This document shows positions 26,946 to 35,665 of a stretch of DNA of 64,000 nt, one piece after another. The notes beneath the pieces were generated by a model. The model did not search any database. It was not told the DNA's origin and saw only the letters and a program-made list of their open reading frames with translations. Source of the DNA: Legionella sheltonii (lineage in GTDB: Bacteria; Pseudomonadota; Gammaproteobacteria; Legionellales; Legionellaceae); contig NZ_JAPHOQ010000003.1 of NCBI RefSeq assembly GCF_026191355.1, positions 186,001 through 250,000 of the forward strand, read 5' to 3'. Every line of letters starts with the position of its first letter. Position 1 is the stretch's first letter. The translations under genes and the position numbers were made by a program.

Positions 26946-28394
26946 ATGACCAAGCTCACTTTGACCACTACCGGTGGTAACCCGATTGGTGATAATCAAA
27001 ATGCTTTAACTGCTGGAGCCAGAGGGCCTCTATTACTTCAAGATTACCAATTAATTGAAAAATTGGCGCACCAAAATCGAGAGCGAATACCCGAGCGTGT
27101 GGTTCATGCTAAAGGTTGGGGAGCACATGGCGTTTTAACAGTGACTCATGATATTACTGCCTACACAAAAGCTGATTTATTTTCTGAAATAGGAAAGAAA
27201 ACAGAATTAATTACACGCTTTTCAACAGTGGCTGGTGAAATGGGGGCTGCAGATGCTGAGCGAGATGTACGTGGATTTTCAGTAAAGTTCTATACAAAGC
27301 AAGGTAATTGGGATCTCGTAGGTAATAATACTCCAGTATTCTTTATTCGTGATCCTTATAAATTTCCAGATTTTATTCATACACAAAAAAGACACCCCAA
27401 AACGAATCTTCGTTCACCTACAGCAATGTGGGATTTCTGGTCGTTATCGCCTGAAAGTCTTCACCAAATTACCATTTTATTTTCAGATAGAGGGTTACCT
27501 CAATCTGTTCGCTTTATGGATGGTTTTGGTTCTCATACTTTTAGTTTTATCAATAAGAAGAATGAGCGATTTTGGGTTAAATTTCATTGTAAAACAATGC
27601 AAGGGCATAGACATTGGACAAATGAACAAGCCGCTGAAGTGATAGGTCGTACAAGGGAGTCGACTCAGGAAGATTTATTCCAAGCCATCACCCAAGGTGA
27701 TTATCCAAGATGGCGATTTTGTGTGCAAATTATGACTGAAGAGCAGGCGAATAGCTTAGAATACAATCCCTTTGATCTTACCAAAGTTTGGTCACAGCGT
27801 GATTTTCCTTTAATGGACGTGGGAGTTTTAGAGCTGAATCGAAATCCTGATAATTATTTTGCTGAAATCGAACAACTTGCATTTTCGCCCTCCAATATTG
27901 TTCCTGGAATTGGGTTTTCTCCAGATAAAATGTTGCAGGCGCGTATTTTTTCATATGCAGATGCACACCGTTATCGAATAGGGACCCATTACGAATCATT
28001 ACCGGTTAATGCTCCCAAATGTCCTGTACACCATTATCACAAGGATGGTTCATTACGCTTTTACGATAACAATACAGAGTACTCCGAAGCTTATTACGAG
28101 CCGAACAGTTTTGCTGGGCCAAAGGAAGATCCTAAGTACAACGAGCCTCCTTTGCCTATCAACGGAGATGTAGATCGATATGATCGACACCAGGATACTG
28201 ATGATTATAGCCAGCCAAAAAAGTTATTCCATTTGTTTAATCAAGAACAAAAGCAAAGACTCTATGCAAACATAGCCGAAAGCATGCAGAGCGTTCCTGA
28301 TTTCATTATTGAGCGGCAAATTAAATTATTTGATCAAGTCGATAAAGAATATGGCGCTGGTGTACGAAACGCGTTGAAGCATCGAGCGAAATGA
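26946..28394 (+). CDS. katA: Monofunctional haem catalase
   Basis: 482 residues, the size of small-subunit clade catalases. [12 protein letters not shown] near 52-63 holds the catalytic His, and [16 protein letters not shown] near 122-137 the distal Asn. [20 protein letters not shown] is the proximal family signature, and [14 protein letters not shown] near 337-350 carries the haem-ligand Tyr in R.F.Y.D.H..R. It splits H2O2 to water and O2 in the cytoplasm (no signal peptide). The gene diverges from the amine-oxidase operon; its 260-base upstream region holds the promoters of both. Confidence 0.95.
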   Translation: MTKLTLTTTGGNPIGDNQNALTAGARGPLLLQDYQLIEKLAHQNRERIPERVVHAKGWGAHGVLTVTHDITAYTKADLFSEIGKKTELITRFSTVAGEMGAADAERDVRGFSVKFYTKQGNWDLVGNNTPVFFIRDPYKFPDFIHTQKRHPKTNLRSPTAMWDFWSLSPESLHQITILFSDRGLPQSVRFMDGFGSHTFSFINKKNERFWVKFHCKTMQGHRHWTNEQAAEVIGRTRESTQEDLFQAITQGDYPRWRFCVQIMTEEQANSLEYNPFDLTKVWSQRDFPLMDVGVLELNRNPDNYFAEIEQLAFSPSNIVPGIGFSPDKMLQARIFSYADAHRYRIGTHYESLPVNAPKCPVHHYHKDGSLRFYDNNTEYSEAYYEPNSFAGPKEDPKYNEPPLPINGDVDRYDRHQDTDDYSQPKKLFHLFNQEQKQRLYANIAESMQSVPDFIIERQIKLFDQVDKEYGAGVRNALKHRAK

Positions 28395-28894
28395 TCAAAT
28401 AAGTTAAGCACGCATGAATGTTTGGGTTATAGATCCTATTCAATCTGAATCAAACGGATAATTTACACTTTAAGAGGTAAGAACGATGGAAATGGGCTTT
28501 TAGATTTTTGCAAAGCCATTGAAAATGACAAGTGCTATGGTACCTCAGAAAAAAAACTTACACGCTAAGTTAGAAAAGAGAATCAAAAGCGATGGAGTGA
28601 ATAAATTACTCTGTATGACTCAAGCAATCATTTTATTTGAAGGCTTTTTGGGATCTTAGGTGAAGATAACGATGTCAAAAAGCCCCATTTACCCCTGAAG
28701 ATTAGCAAGACTAGCGCTATTGAATAAACTGGGTATCATTATTTTAAAACACAACCTGAGAGGCATCCAGTTTTGCGCTTTTACCTATGAAGGTAATCCA
28801 GTAACTCGCTGTACTAATCATGCGTAGCAAAAAAGCATTGAAATGAGCCGAGATTAATAATTTTCGTTGGCATGATTTACCTCGCACTTCACCG
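28395..28894 (+). other. Non-coding stretch with a possible decayed reading frame
   Basis: No intact gene. One plus-strand frame from an ATG at 28485 (AGAGGT upstream) reads as protein-like text broken by four in-frame stops up to about 28850. It includes a 44-codon open piece at 28525-28659 (MTSAMVPQKKNLHAKLEKRI...). This could be a dead gene or chance; I recognise no family in it. Confidence 0.25.
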
Positions 28895-29806
28895 CTAAAT
28901 CCAATTTTCATTTGCAGTAAAGGCGATAGTTAGCCAACGATGTGGTGTGTCTTCACCAATAGCCAACGCAATTTCATTACGAATTTCATCCAAGGTTTCA
29001 ATGCTTGAAATTGGAAAATTCTTGGGTACTACGATATGTATTTCAATAAATTGTGCACGCCCTATTTTTGCAACGTAGCTTGTATAGGTTTGGAAATTAC
29101 GCAATTTGGTCAGCTCATCTAAAAACTCTCTTATTTTTTCATCAAGCTCCAAGGGGGCCATGCGAAATATATCTCGCATGGCATCGCGCACTGCGGTCAT
29201 AGGAACAAAAATCAAACAAGCAGTAAGAATCGCTAAAATAAGGGGATCAATGTAGGGAGTAAAGTATGCATAGGCTCCACCCTCCAATAAAGCAGCGATG
29301 CCAAAAGCCAATAAGAGAGACGAGGAAATCAACGCAGACATTAACCAACTTTGAATGTCTAATCGCAAAAATTCAGATTTAATTTTGCGGTTCTTTTTAA
29401 TTAAATAAAAATACATGCCAGTTGATAAAAAAAATACCAAAAGTGCGAACACAAATGCCCAATCAAAATTCAGCTCATGTCCACCGGATATTAGACTACC
29501 TATCGCATTTATCATCGCATAAGTACAAAGAAGTATTAGAATACTACCATTCAAAACAAGAACCATGGGTTCAATATGCCAGTAGCCATATTGAAACTTT
29601 CGATTTCCTTTACTGGTTAGAAGACGAGCAACAAAAAAGGCCAGGATTGACATAACGGTATCAACCATATTAAACATACCGTCAAATACGATAGCCAATG
29701 AGCCCGACAATAGCCCAAATAAAATACCTACCACCGCTAAGAGAAAGGTAGCAGCTATTGATATTTTAAGAGCTCGTCGTTCATGAAGACCCGCTTGTAT
29801 TGTCAT
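28895..29806 (-). CDS. Cation-diffusion-facilitator family transporter
   Basis: 303 residues with six membrane segments. TM2 carries SLAIVFDGMFNMVDTVMS, the D...(N)..D metal-site pattern, and TM5 region reads LRLDIQSWLMSALIS, where CDF pumps normally have HxxxD; here the first His is replaced, so metal choice may differ from FieF/ZitB. The soluble C-terminal domain (about 215-300) is the usual ferredoxin-like dimer domain (FIEIHIVV, IETLDEIRNEI). It exports divalent metal from the cytoplasm by proton antiport. It stands alone beside catalase, so iron, manganese or zinc balance under oxidative stress is plausible. Confidence 0.85.
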   Translation of the reverse strand: MTIQAGLHERRALKISIAATFLLAVVGILFGLLSGSLAIVFDGMFNMVDTVMSILAFFVARLLTSKGNRKFQYGYWHIEPMVLVLNGSILILLCTYAMINAIGSLISGGHELNFDWAFVFALLVFFLSTGMYFYLIKKNRKIKSEFLRLDIQSWLMSALISSSLLLAFGIAALLEGGAYAYFTPYIDPLILAILTACLIFVPMTAVRDAMRDIFRMAPLELDEKIREFLDELTKLRNFQTYTSYVAKIGRAQFIEIHIVVPKNFPISSIETLDEIRNEIALAIGEDTPHRWLTIAFTANENWI

Positions 29807-29965
29807 TTGAGTAATGTCCTGATGTAAAATAATGTCTTATCTCTATATATTATCGTTTCAACAGCTCCTATAAATCCATAGGTTTTGTATTATTAAGCCT
29901 TTCAAATAACAACGGCTTCTTTTTTTCCAATTGTTGCGGTAAATTTTTTGTAGGGTTTAGACAAA

Positions 29966-31372
29966 TCAATTTATTTTATGCACATTAATTTTGCGTCCTT
30001 TTAATTTCCCACTTTGCAAATATTGGTACGCCTTATCTGCTTGGTTGTGGTGAATTGCAACATAGGAGTACATGGGGGTGATGTTAATTTTACCAATTGT
30101 GTTGCCTGCTAATCCTGCATCTTTGGTTAATGCTCCAAGGATATCACCGGGGCGAATTTTATCTTTTTTACCGGAACCAAGACAAAGTGTAACCATTTCT
30201 GGTATTAACGGTGTAGTGGGGTGGTTTTTTAGCTCATCAATGTTCCCCCAATGAATGGGCTGCTGTAGATTGTCTTCAATGATGCAAATTCGTTGTGCAT
30301 CTGCTGGGGTTGTAATATTTAAGGCAATGCCTTTACTTCCTGCTCGTCCAGTGCGACCAATACGATGAATATGGATGTCATTATCAAAAGCGAGATCAAA
30401 ATTAATCACCGCAGAAAGCTCCTTGATATCAAGTCCTCGTGCCGCAACATCCGTGGCGACAAGAATAGAGCAGCTTTGGTTGGCAAAACGCAAAACAGCG
30501 AGATCACGATCGACTTGCTCCATATCTCCATTTAAAGCGATGGCACTGAAGCCTTCGTGGATAAGCTGGTCTGTTACTTCCATTGTTTGTTGTCTGGTAT
30601 TACAGAAAATTAACGTTGATAGAGGACGATAGTGCAACAGTAATGATTTTAATAAGGGATATTTCTGAGCTTGTTTCGAGACCTCATAAAAATATTGTTC
30701 GATATCAGTTTCTTCAGGAGGAGTTTCTACATAAACTTCTTTGGGGTCTTTCATAAACTGCTTTGAAAGCTGTTTGATTTCTTCGGGATAGGTCGCAGAA
30801 AAAAGAAGAGTTTGTCTTTGTTTGGGACAAATCGAAATAATGTTTTTAATGTCATCAAAAAAACCCATATCCAGCATTCTGTCTGCCTCATCTAAAACCA
30901 AGGTTTTTACCTGAGATAAGTCTAAAGAGGAGTTTTTTAAATGCTTAAGAACTCTCCCAGGTGTTCCTACAATGATATGCGCTCCATGCCGTAATGAATC
31001 AATCTGAGGTTTCATTGGTATACCACCTGATAAATTAATAATTTTGACATTGGGTATCAAACAGGCTAATCGGCGGATAACTTGACTTACTTGCTCGGCC
31101 AGTTCACGGGTGGGGCAAAGAACTAATGCTTGAATTGCAAAAAAAGAAACTTTTAAATTATTTAATAAAGACAAAGCGAAAGCAGCGGTTTTTCCACTCC
31201 CTGTTTTTGCTTGAGCAATAATATCTTCATTTCGAAGAATTATGGGTAGGCTGTGCATTTGAATAGGGGTCATATTTTCATAATTTGAAGAAGCAAGGCT
31301 CTTTATTAATTCTTGGCGAAGAGGAAGTTGAGTGAATGATAGGTGCTGAGCGGCATCTTTTGTTTGAGTCAT
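29966..31372 (-). CDS. dbpA: DEAD-box ATP-dependent RNA helicase DbpA
   Basis: 468 residues from the ATG at 31372; a GTG at 31453 would add 27 residues unlike the family, while DbpA is about 460. Helicase motifs: Q motif region FTQLPLRQELI, motif I AKTGSGKT, Ia PTRELAEQV, II DEAD, III SAT, V GLDIKEL, VI HRIGRTGR. The last 75 residues form the DbpA RNA-binding (RRM-like) domain ending KLKGRKINVHKIN, which in E. coli targets 23S rRNA hairpin 92. It assists 50S subunit assembly. Next to two cold-shock-type genes, in keeping with cold-stress ribosome assembly. Confidence 0.93.
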   Translation of the reverse strand: MTQTKDAAQHLSFTQLPLRQELIKSLASSNYENMTPIQMHSLPIILRNEDIIAQAKTGSGKTAAFALSLLNNLKVSFFAIQALVLCPTRELAEQVSQVIRRLACLIPNVKIINLSGGIPMKPQIDSLRHGAHIIVGTPGRVLKHLKNSSLDLSQVKTLVLDEADRMLDMGFFDDIKNIISICPKQRQTLLFSATYPEEIKQLSKQFMKDPKEVYVETPPEETDIEQYFYEVSKQAQKYPLLKSLLLHYRPLSTLIFCNTRQQTMEVTDQLIHEGFSAIALNGDMEQVDRDLAVLRFANQSCSILVATDVAARGLDIKELSAVINFDLAFDNDIHIHRIGRTGRAGSKGIALNITTPADAQRICIIEDNLQQPIHWGNIDELKNHPTTPLIPEMVTLCLGSGKKDKIRPGDILGALTKDAGLAGNTIGKINITPMYSYVAIHHNQADKAYQYLQSGKLKGRKINVHKIN

Positions 31373-31591
31373 GAAGCGTTTTCCCGTATTGGTGCTTAAT
31401 TTGCCATTGATACGTATAAGGTGTGGTCTCACCTGATGTCGTGTTTTTGTCACATTTTAATAATTCTCTTTTTTTCGTTCAAGAAATGCTGCAGCTCACT
31501 CTTTATGGATAAAATGGTTTGATATATAAAGGTAAAAATGTATAGGATAATCTGTCTACAAGGTAAAATATTATATAAAAACTAGTTTAAA

Positions 31592-31864
31592 TTATCGATG
31601 ACGTCCGCGTGAGGTGTGTTTCTCTTGGGCCATAGTTACTTTTAATGGACGTCCTTCCAGGATTTTCCCATTCATACCTAAAGAGGATTGAGCTTCTTGT
31701 TGGGAGCTAAAGGTTATAAAGCCAAAACCTTTAATGTGGCCAGTAAAGCGGTCTTTGATTAAAAGAAGTTCGTCTACCTTACCATATTTTGAAAATTCTG
31801 CTTGTAATGTCTCTTCAGTCACTCCAAAGGGTAAGTTGCCTACAAAAATTTTATTTTGCCTCAC
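31592..31864 (-). CDS. RRM-domain RNA-binding protein
   Basis: 90 residues from the GTG at 31864, six bases after a strong GGAGGAA; a TTG at 31879 lies within that site and is unlikely. One RNA-recognition motif fills the protein: RNP2 is KIFVGNLPF near 5-13 and RNP1 is KGFGFITF near 44-51. A short basic tail (KHTSRGRHR) follows. It binds single-stranded RNA in the cytoplasm; homologues in other bacteria rise in the cold. It lies 70 bases after a cold-shock-domain gene on the same strand and upstream of dbpA. Confidence 0.92.
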   Translation of the reverse strand: MRQNKIFVGNLPFGVTEETLQAEFSKYGKVDELLLIKDRFTGHIKGFGFITFSSQQEAQSSLGMNGKILEGRPLKVTMAQEKHTSRGRHR

Positions 31865-31880
31865 TGTTGTTTCCTCCAAG

Positions 31881-31914
31881 TAACCACTACAACTACAAAG
31901 AGATATAGTGGTTA
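31881..31914 (-). terminator. Hairpin between the two cold-shock-type genes
   Basis: TAACCACTA (31881-31889) and TAGTGGTTA (31906-31914) form a perfect 9-bp stem with a 16-base loop. It lies after the csp stop and just before the RRM gene's ribosome site. There is no T-run, so it may be an attenuator or a leader structure controlling the RRM gene rather than a full terminator. Confidence 0.5.
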
Positions 31915-31934
31915 AATAATACTAACTACTTAAA

Positions 31935-32144
31935 TTAAAGAGCTATTATATTTTGTGCTTGAAGACCTTTTGCTCCTTGCGTCACAATGAATTGCACTCG
32001 CTGACCTTCTGTGAGGGTTTTGAAGCCAGAACTTAAAATTTCTTTAAAGTGGGCAAATACATCCGGCCCAGAATCTTGCTCAATAAAACCAAACCCTTTT
32101 GATTCGTTAAACCATTTAACAACCCCGTTTACTGTTTTAGACAT
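31935..32144 (-). CDS. Cold-shock-domain protein (CspA family)
   Basis: 69 residues, the whole being one cold-shock domain. RNP1 KGFGFI near 16-21 and RNP2 DVFAHF near 28-33 are intact, with conserved W11 and C-terminal GLQAQNI. It binds single-stranded nucleic acid and melts RNA structure in the cytoplasm. AAGGAT ribosome site about 8 bases before the ATG. The 340 bases upstream contain no gene on this strand, so a long 5' leader, as in cspA of E. coli, is possible. Confidence 0.95.
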   Translation of the reverse strand: MSKTVNGVVKWFNESKGFGFIEQDSGPDVFAHFKEILSSGFKTLTEGQRVQFIVTQGAKGLQAQNIIAL

Positions 32145-32485
32145 AAGTAATCCTTATATTTATTGTAATGCCTGGATAGGCGAATTTAGCCGGAAACCGG
32201 TCAAGAATTAAAAACTACAGAACGAGGGATTAAATGAATAAAACGACGATTTGGAGAGTATAAAATAGACATTTTCTAGCTGAGTTTAGATTACTACTCT
32301 TTAAGGGTAAAAGTCAATCGATTTGTAGCATGCCAATTGTTTAAGGCGCTCAATATCCTATTTATGCAATAATATTTTAAAGGATTGTATCAACATTTTA
32401 TTTTCTTTTTTTCTTCGCTTAATCATATTATACCTTTCTTCGCTCGTACACATGGTGCGCCTACACGCTTTAATATCGAGAAAAA
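32145..32485 (-). promoter_or_regulatory. Upstream/leader region of the csp gene
   Basis: A 340-base non-coding stretch between csp and a small gene on the other strand. ACCGGTTTCCGGCTAAATTCGCC-type GC patches near 32180-32205 (minus strand) could form leader structure. No promoter can be fixed with confidence. Nothing else is seen. Confidence 0.3.
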
Positions 32486-32659
32486 ATGTTTACTTACACA
32501 TCGAGAATCTATTTTGATGACATTCAAATTAAAGAATGCTCTGGGAATAATTTAGACTCTCTTTTTATTTGGATGCTAAGCCAGCAGGAGAGAGAATTTG
32601 GTAATTACAATGGTCAAATTACTTATAACAAAACGCATCTAATTGAAAAGGAATTTTGA
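32486..32659 (+). CDS. Small protein of unknown function
   Basis: 57 codons from an ATG at 32486 to a TGA. The ribosome site is weak (GAGAAAAA directly upstream). The product (starting MFTYTSRIYFDDIQIKEC, ending THLIEKEF) is mixed, with aromatic and charged residues placed as in a real small beta protein. The phrase FDDIQI..CSGN and the periodic hydrophobics argue for coding, but no family is recognised and there are no conserved neighbours to help. Confidence 0.4.
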   Translation: MFTYTSRIYFDDIQIKECSGNNLDSLFIWMLSQQEREFGNYNGQITYNKTHLIEKEF

Positions 32660-32778
32660 ACCAGTTCTTATTAGTATGCAGTTATTTTCATTTTTGTTGC
32701 GCTACGTTTTTTATTCGTAGATGATGCGTCCTTACATGAGTCAATTATTTACGTATTAAGTCTTTAACCGTAAAGGAA

Positions 32779-33003
32779 TCATTCATCAACATATATGGGA
32801 GATTTTTGAGCGTTTTCTTTTACTGCGTTTATAAAAAATTGACGACCTTCTTTGTCAGAGAAACTATTAATGCCAATGAATTTTTGGGTACATGATGGAC
32901 AAAGGTGATAGCAAAGGAATTGTCCATTTTTGGCTCGAGATTTACCTCTTAAGGAAAAATCACTTTTAATTTCTAAACAATAATGACACGTTTGGTAGCT
33001 CAT
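32779..33003 (-). CDS. Small zinc-ribbon-like protein
   Basis: 74 residues. CHYC near 6-9 and CPSC near 36-39 form a four-Cys zinc site (a further Cys lies at 31). Basic residues lie between them (SLRGKSRAKNGQ). The C-terminal half is helical and charged. It may bind nucleic acid or a protein partner. The upstream region towards the tRNA fragment is short of signals; GATAT-type sequence precedes the ATG without a strong ribosome site. Last chromosomal gene before the attachment site. Confidence 0.7.
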   Translation of the reverse strand: MSYQTCHYCLEIKSDFSLRGKSRAKNGQFLCYHLCPSCTQKFIGINSFSDKEGRQFFINAVKENAQKSPIYVDE

Positions 33004-33175
33004 AGATATCCTATATAAATAGCTAATTGCTCCTAATGACTATGAGGTAATGAAAAGAAATTGCAGGATAAAAATGAATTTCCCTAGATAGGCAATAAGA
33101 AGATAATAGGGCGTATAATTAAAATACACCACTCAATAATTATAACATCTAATTGGCTAATACACTATATCATGA

Positions 33176-33224
33176 TGGCGCGCTCGGAGGGACTCGAACC
33201 CCCGACACCTTGGTTCGAAGCCTG
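33176..33224 (-). tRNA. 3' half of tRNA-Arg (anticodon TCG): attachment-site copy
   Basis: On the minus strand: anticodon loop CTTCGAA, stem CCAAG, then the T arm GGGGG-TTCGAGT-CCCTC, acceptor strand CGAGCGC, discriminator G and encoded CCA at 33176-33178. The 5' half is missing: upstream bases cannot pair with the anticodon stem or form a D arm. This is the duplicated tRNA 3' end left by a tyrosine integrase. Because the tRNA 3' end points left, the element lies to the right, and the intact tRNA-Arg should be at its far end beyond the window. Confidence 0.82.
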
Positions 33225-33284
33225 ATACTCAATAATAGAAAACATTATAAATCAACAACTTACGATGCATCAAATCATCGAATT

Positions 33285-33371
33285 ACTGCCTAGAACTGCC
33301 ACAAATACACTACAAACGGTCACTGTTACGGCACGATTTCGTCACTGTTGTGTCAGGCAGCGCTAGGCAGT
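33285..33371. repeat. Inverted and direct repeats next to the att copy
   Basis: ACTGCCTAG (33285-33293) and CTAGGCAGT (33363-33371) are a perfect 9-bp inverted pair. Between them TCACTGTT occurs twice, at about 33320 and 33342. They lie 60-150 bases inside the element from the tRNA fragment, where integrase arm sites or excisionase sites are expected. Confidence 0.5.
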
Positions 33372-33504
33372 CCCAATCAATATTTCCCTGTGCGACATAC
33401 AGCCACATTAGAGTCCTATTGTTGATTATTAGTATTTTGATTAGACTGACTCTGAATGGTATAATCTCTTATTACCTGAGTTAATAAAAATACAAAACGC
33501 GTAT

Positions 33505-33532
33505 TTGAATTTGAGAGTGGTTGCGCTATAAT
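33505..33532 (+). promoter_or_regulatory. Promoter of the short RNA / Abi gene
   Basis: -35 TTGAAT (33505-33510), 16-base spacer, and a perfect -10 TATAAT (33527-33532). The predicted start is near 33540, just before the hairpin RNA. Confidence 0.7.
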
Positions 33533-33539
33533 ATGATTA

Positions 33540-33591
33540 ACCATGCCCGTCACGCCTCTCAACGATGCGCACCACGACGGGTTATTTTTTT
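33540..33591 (+). ncRNA. Short structured RNA ending in a terminator directly before the Abi gene
   Basis: From the predicted start near 33540 the transcript runs into a hairpin with outer stem CCCGTC (33546-33551) / GACGGG (33576-33581), inner CGC/GCG pairing, and then TTATTTTTTT ending at the ATG of the Abi gene. This promoter-RNA-terminator-toxin order is that of RNA-antitoxin systems, and AbiF-type genes have been reported with upstream antitoxin RNAs. The RNA could instead be a plain attenuator. No tandem repeats of the ToxI kind are seen. Confidence 0.5.
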
Positions 33592-34515
33592 ATGGCTGAA
33601 AAGAGTTATACGAAACCTGCACTTACTGTTAGTCAACAGCTGGAGTTTTTAATTTCTCAGGGTTTGCAGATTGAGGATCAAAAACTAGCTATTCGTGCAT
33701 TGGAAACAGTAAGTTATTATCGCTTATCATCCTATCTTTTGCCTTTTAAGCAATCCCACAATGCAAAGAACCCTCGCCAATTTAAAGAAAACGCTACATT
33801 TGAACAAGTTTGGCAGCTTTATCAATTTGACAGAGAGCTAAGGTTACTTGTTGCTGATGCAATTGAAAAAATAGAGGTGGCATTTCGAGCGGCATTAACC
33901 AATGTGACAAGTATCCGATTTAATCCTTTTTGGTATGTAGAACGAAATTATTTTAAGGCTAAAGCTGGTGCAAATAGAGAAAGAGATTTTTTTGATGATT
34001 ATCTAAAAACAATTAAAACGATTAGTACCAATAAGCAGGAACTATTTATTCAACATTATCATAAGAATTATGATAAACCATATTTTCCACCAATTTGGAT
34101 GATGGTTGAGGCACTCTCCTTTGGTGTCTGTTCTAAGATGTTTAATAATATCCAGTCGAAAGATGTGCGTAATGAGATTGCTTCTTTTTTAGGTCAGCAT
34201 ACAACTGTAATTGAATCTTGGATAAAAAGTTTAACCTATACAAGGAACCTCTGTGCTCATCATTCAAGATTATGGAATAGATGGCTTGTTATTCCTCCGC
34301 TAATACCTAAGAATGCGCCTATTAAAACCCATATTGATGGTAACTATCGTTTTCAATTAATCGCTTTTATCATAGATCAATTATTAGAAACAATTGCACC
34401 TGAATCTAATTGGAAAATAAAGCTCTTTGAGCTATTTGAAAGAAATGAGCAGTTTCCAGGAATTGAAATGGGATTTATAAATAATTGGCGGGATGATCCA
34501 ATATGGCATTGTTGA
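33592..34515 (+). CDS. Abi_2 family (AbiD/AbiF) abortive-infection protein, HEPN RNase fold
   Basis: 307 residues from the ATG at 33592 (MAEKSYTKPALTV...); the in-frame ATG at 33565 lies inside the hairpin. Typical Abi_2 features: KPALTVSQQLEFLISQGL near 6-23, YRLSSYLLPF near 43-52, YQFDRELRLLVADAIEKIE near 82, and the HEPN RxxxxH motif YTRNLCAHHSRLWNR near 214-228 (Arg217, His222). The C-terminus GFINNWRDDPIWHC is the usual family end. The likely action is cleavage of RNA during phage infection, restrained by the upstream RNA. The last two or three codons and the stop come from an IS903-like end at 34505, so the gene was only trimmed. Confidence 0.88.
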   Translation: MAEKSYTKPALTVSQQLEFLISQGLQIEDQKLAIRALETVSYYRLSSYLLPFKQSHNAKNPRQFKENATFEQVWQLYQFDRELRLLVADAIEKIEVAFRAALTNVTSIRFNPFWYVERNYFKAKAGANRERDFFDDYLKTIKTISTNKQELFIQHYHKNYDKPYFPPIWMMVEALSFGVCSKMFNNIQSKDVRNEIASFLGQHTTVIESWIKSLTYTRNLCAHHSRLWNRWLVIPPLIPKNAPIKTHIDGNYRFQLIAFIIDQLLETIAPESNWKIKLFELFERNEQFPGIEMGFINNWRDDPIWHC

Positions 34516-34780
34516 ATAAATCAAAATTAGGCAACATTTCACCTAACCGGATTGGTTTTACTTCACTTTCACAGAGAATGGCATACCCAGTGAAGTGATT
34601 CGGTTTAAAGCACGCGTAGCAATCCCACCTTCTGTTTTTTGCTGAGGTAATTCCCTTGCTTTCATGGCTGTCCCCATGACTTTTTTGTAACGCAAAATAG
34701 CCAACTCTATATGGCTGCGCAAACCATAATTGTTTTTCTTTTGCCATACCATACACCCCACGTCCTGCAAAAGGCAAAAA
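34505..34780 (-). mobile_element. Remnant of an IS903-like (IS5-family) element
   Basis: GGCATTGTTGAATAAATC at 34505-34522 matches the 18-bp end of IS903-type elements with one difference. Reading leftwards, 34558-34770 encodes the transposase C-terminus: NNYGLRSHIELAILRYKKVM (with the catalytic Glu), ARELPQQKTEGGIATRALNR and SLGMP. The rest of the element, including the other end, is missing. Confidence 0.75.
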
Positions 34781-35430
34781 TGATCGTCGCGCTGAGTGTT
34801 CGCTTTCCAGCTAATCACGGCAACTGATGGAGGAGGAATGACGTTCTTTGCATCGGGCTGTTTCGTCAGTATAGCCTCATTAAAAGCAAAGCTTGTTTCT
34901 TTAATTGCTTTTCCAGGAGAATTATGAAATTCAGCATTATCTACAATCAAGCTCTTGTCTGTTCCTTGAAATCGACCCGCTTGAATCCATGCATCTGGAA
35001 ATATTTTGGCTCTGTCCTTACCAAATAATATTAACCCTGAAACTGTAGGTACTTTTTTGCCTTGATAATCCATTAAGATAACGACCGTTTCTAGATCTTT
35101 CTTATTGATCTTCCTAATTTTTTCGAATTGCTCTAAAGCAGCTCTGAAGTCTATCGCTTCGGAGTTCAATGCAGTTAAGGGTTGCTCATCAAAAGTTTGA
35201 TTGCTGACTATGCGATTTAACTCTTTAATCATTTCTGTGTCAGCTTTTCTATTTGTGGTTCCAGCACGAATATATACTCCTTCTTCTGGTCCTGATTTTT
35301 TTATAATAATGATGTCTAGTCTAGCTTGGGAAGACACGAACAATTAAAAGATAAATATCCCGCCATAGAATAGTATCTATTTCGGGAAAAATGTGTGGGG
35401 CAATTGATCGCTAATAAGAATGGCAACTTT
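34558..35430 (-). pseudogene. Broken AlbA_2/Schlafen-type ATP-binding protein fused to IS903-like transposase tail
   Basis: The open frame 34558-35343 (261 codons) joins two unrelated parts. Residues about 20-175 carry the AlbA_2 (AAA_4) C-terminal signature EGVYIRAGTTNRKAD and VPTVSGLILFGKD. From about residue 185 it reads as transposase (see the IS903-like remnant). Upstream, 35343-35430 continues the AlbA_2 domain in two other frames (REKVAILISDQLPHTFFP, then IYLLIVRVFPS), so at least two frameshifts precede it. No working product is expected. Intact relatives act as transcriptional regulators or in phage defence. Confidence 0.75.
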
Positions 35431-35665
35431 TTCTCTGATGTTTTTTGTTCTAAAATAAAAACGTAGATACCAAAAAGCTTGTCCATTGAGTCAATTGGTA
35501 TTTCGAGATCTCTGGATCTTCCAGTTCAACCGCTGTAAATCGACGTTCTATAAAGTCAAGAATAAAAACTTGAGGATTGAATCTTAGGGTGGTTTGTATT
35601 TGGGGCAAAATATAATTTGGATTTTCTATTAAGGAGGTGGTTTTTAAGCCACCCCTTAGAATAAT
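35431..35665 (-). other. Gap with a further coding remnant
   Basis: The minus strand at about 35432-35610 reads protein-like (YILPQIQTTLRFNPQVFILD, then FIERRFTAVELEDPEISKYQ) without a usable start, so it is likely another gene fragment of unknown family. A hairpin GGTGG-TTTTTAAG-CCACC at 35636-35653 may end the neighbouring AhpD-like transcript, though its T-run is poor. Confidence 0.35.

Noticed and set aside
33565..33591. Upstream ATG as the start of the Abi protein
   Set aside because: It lies in the terminator hairpin and has no ribosome site; the family N-terminus begins at 33592.
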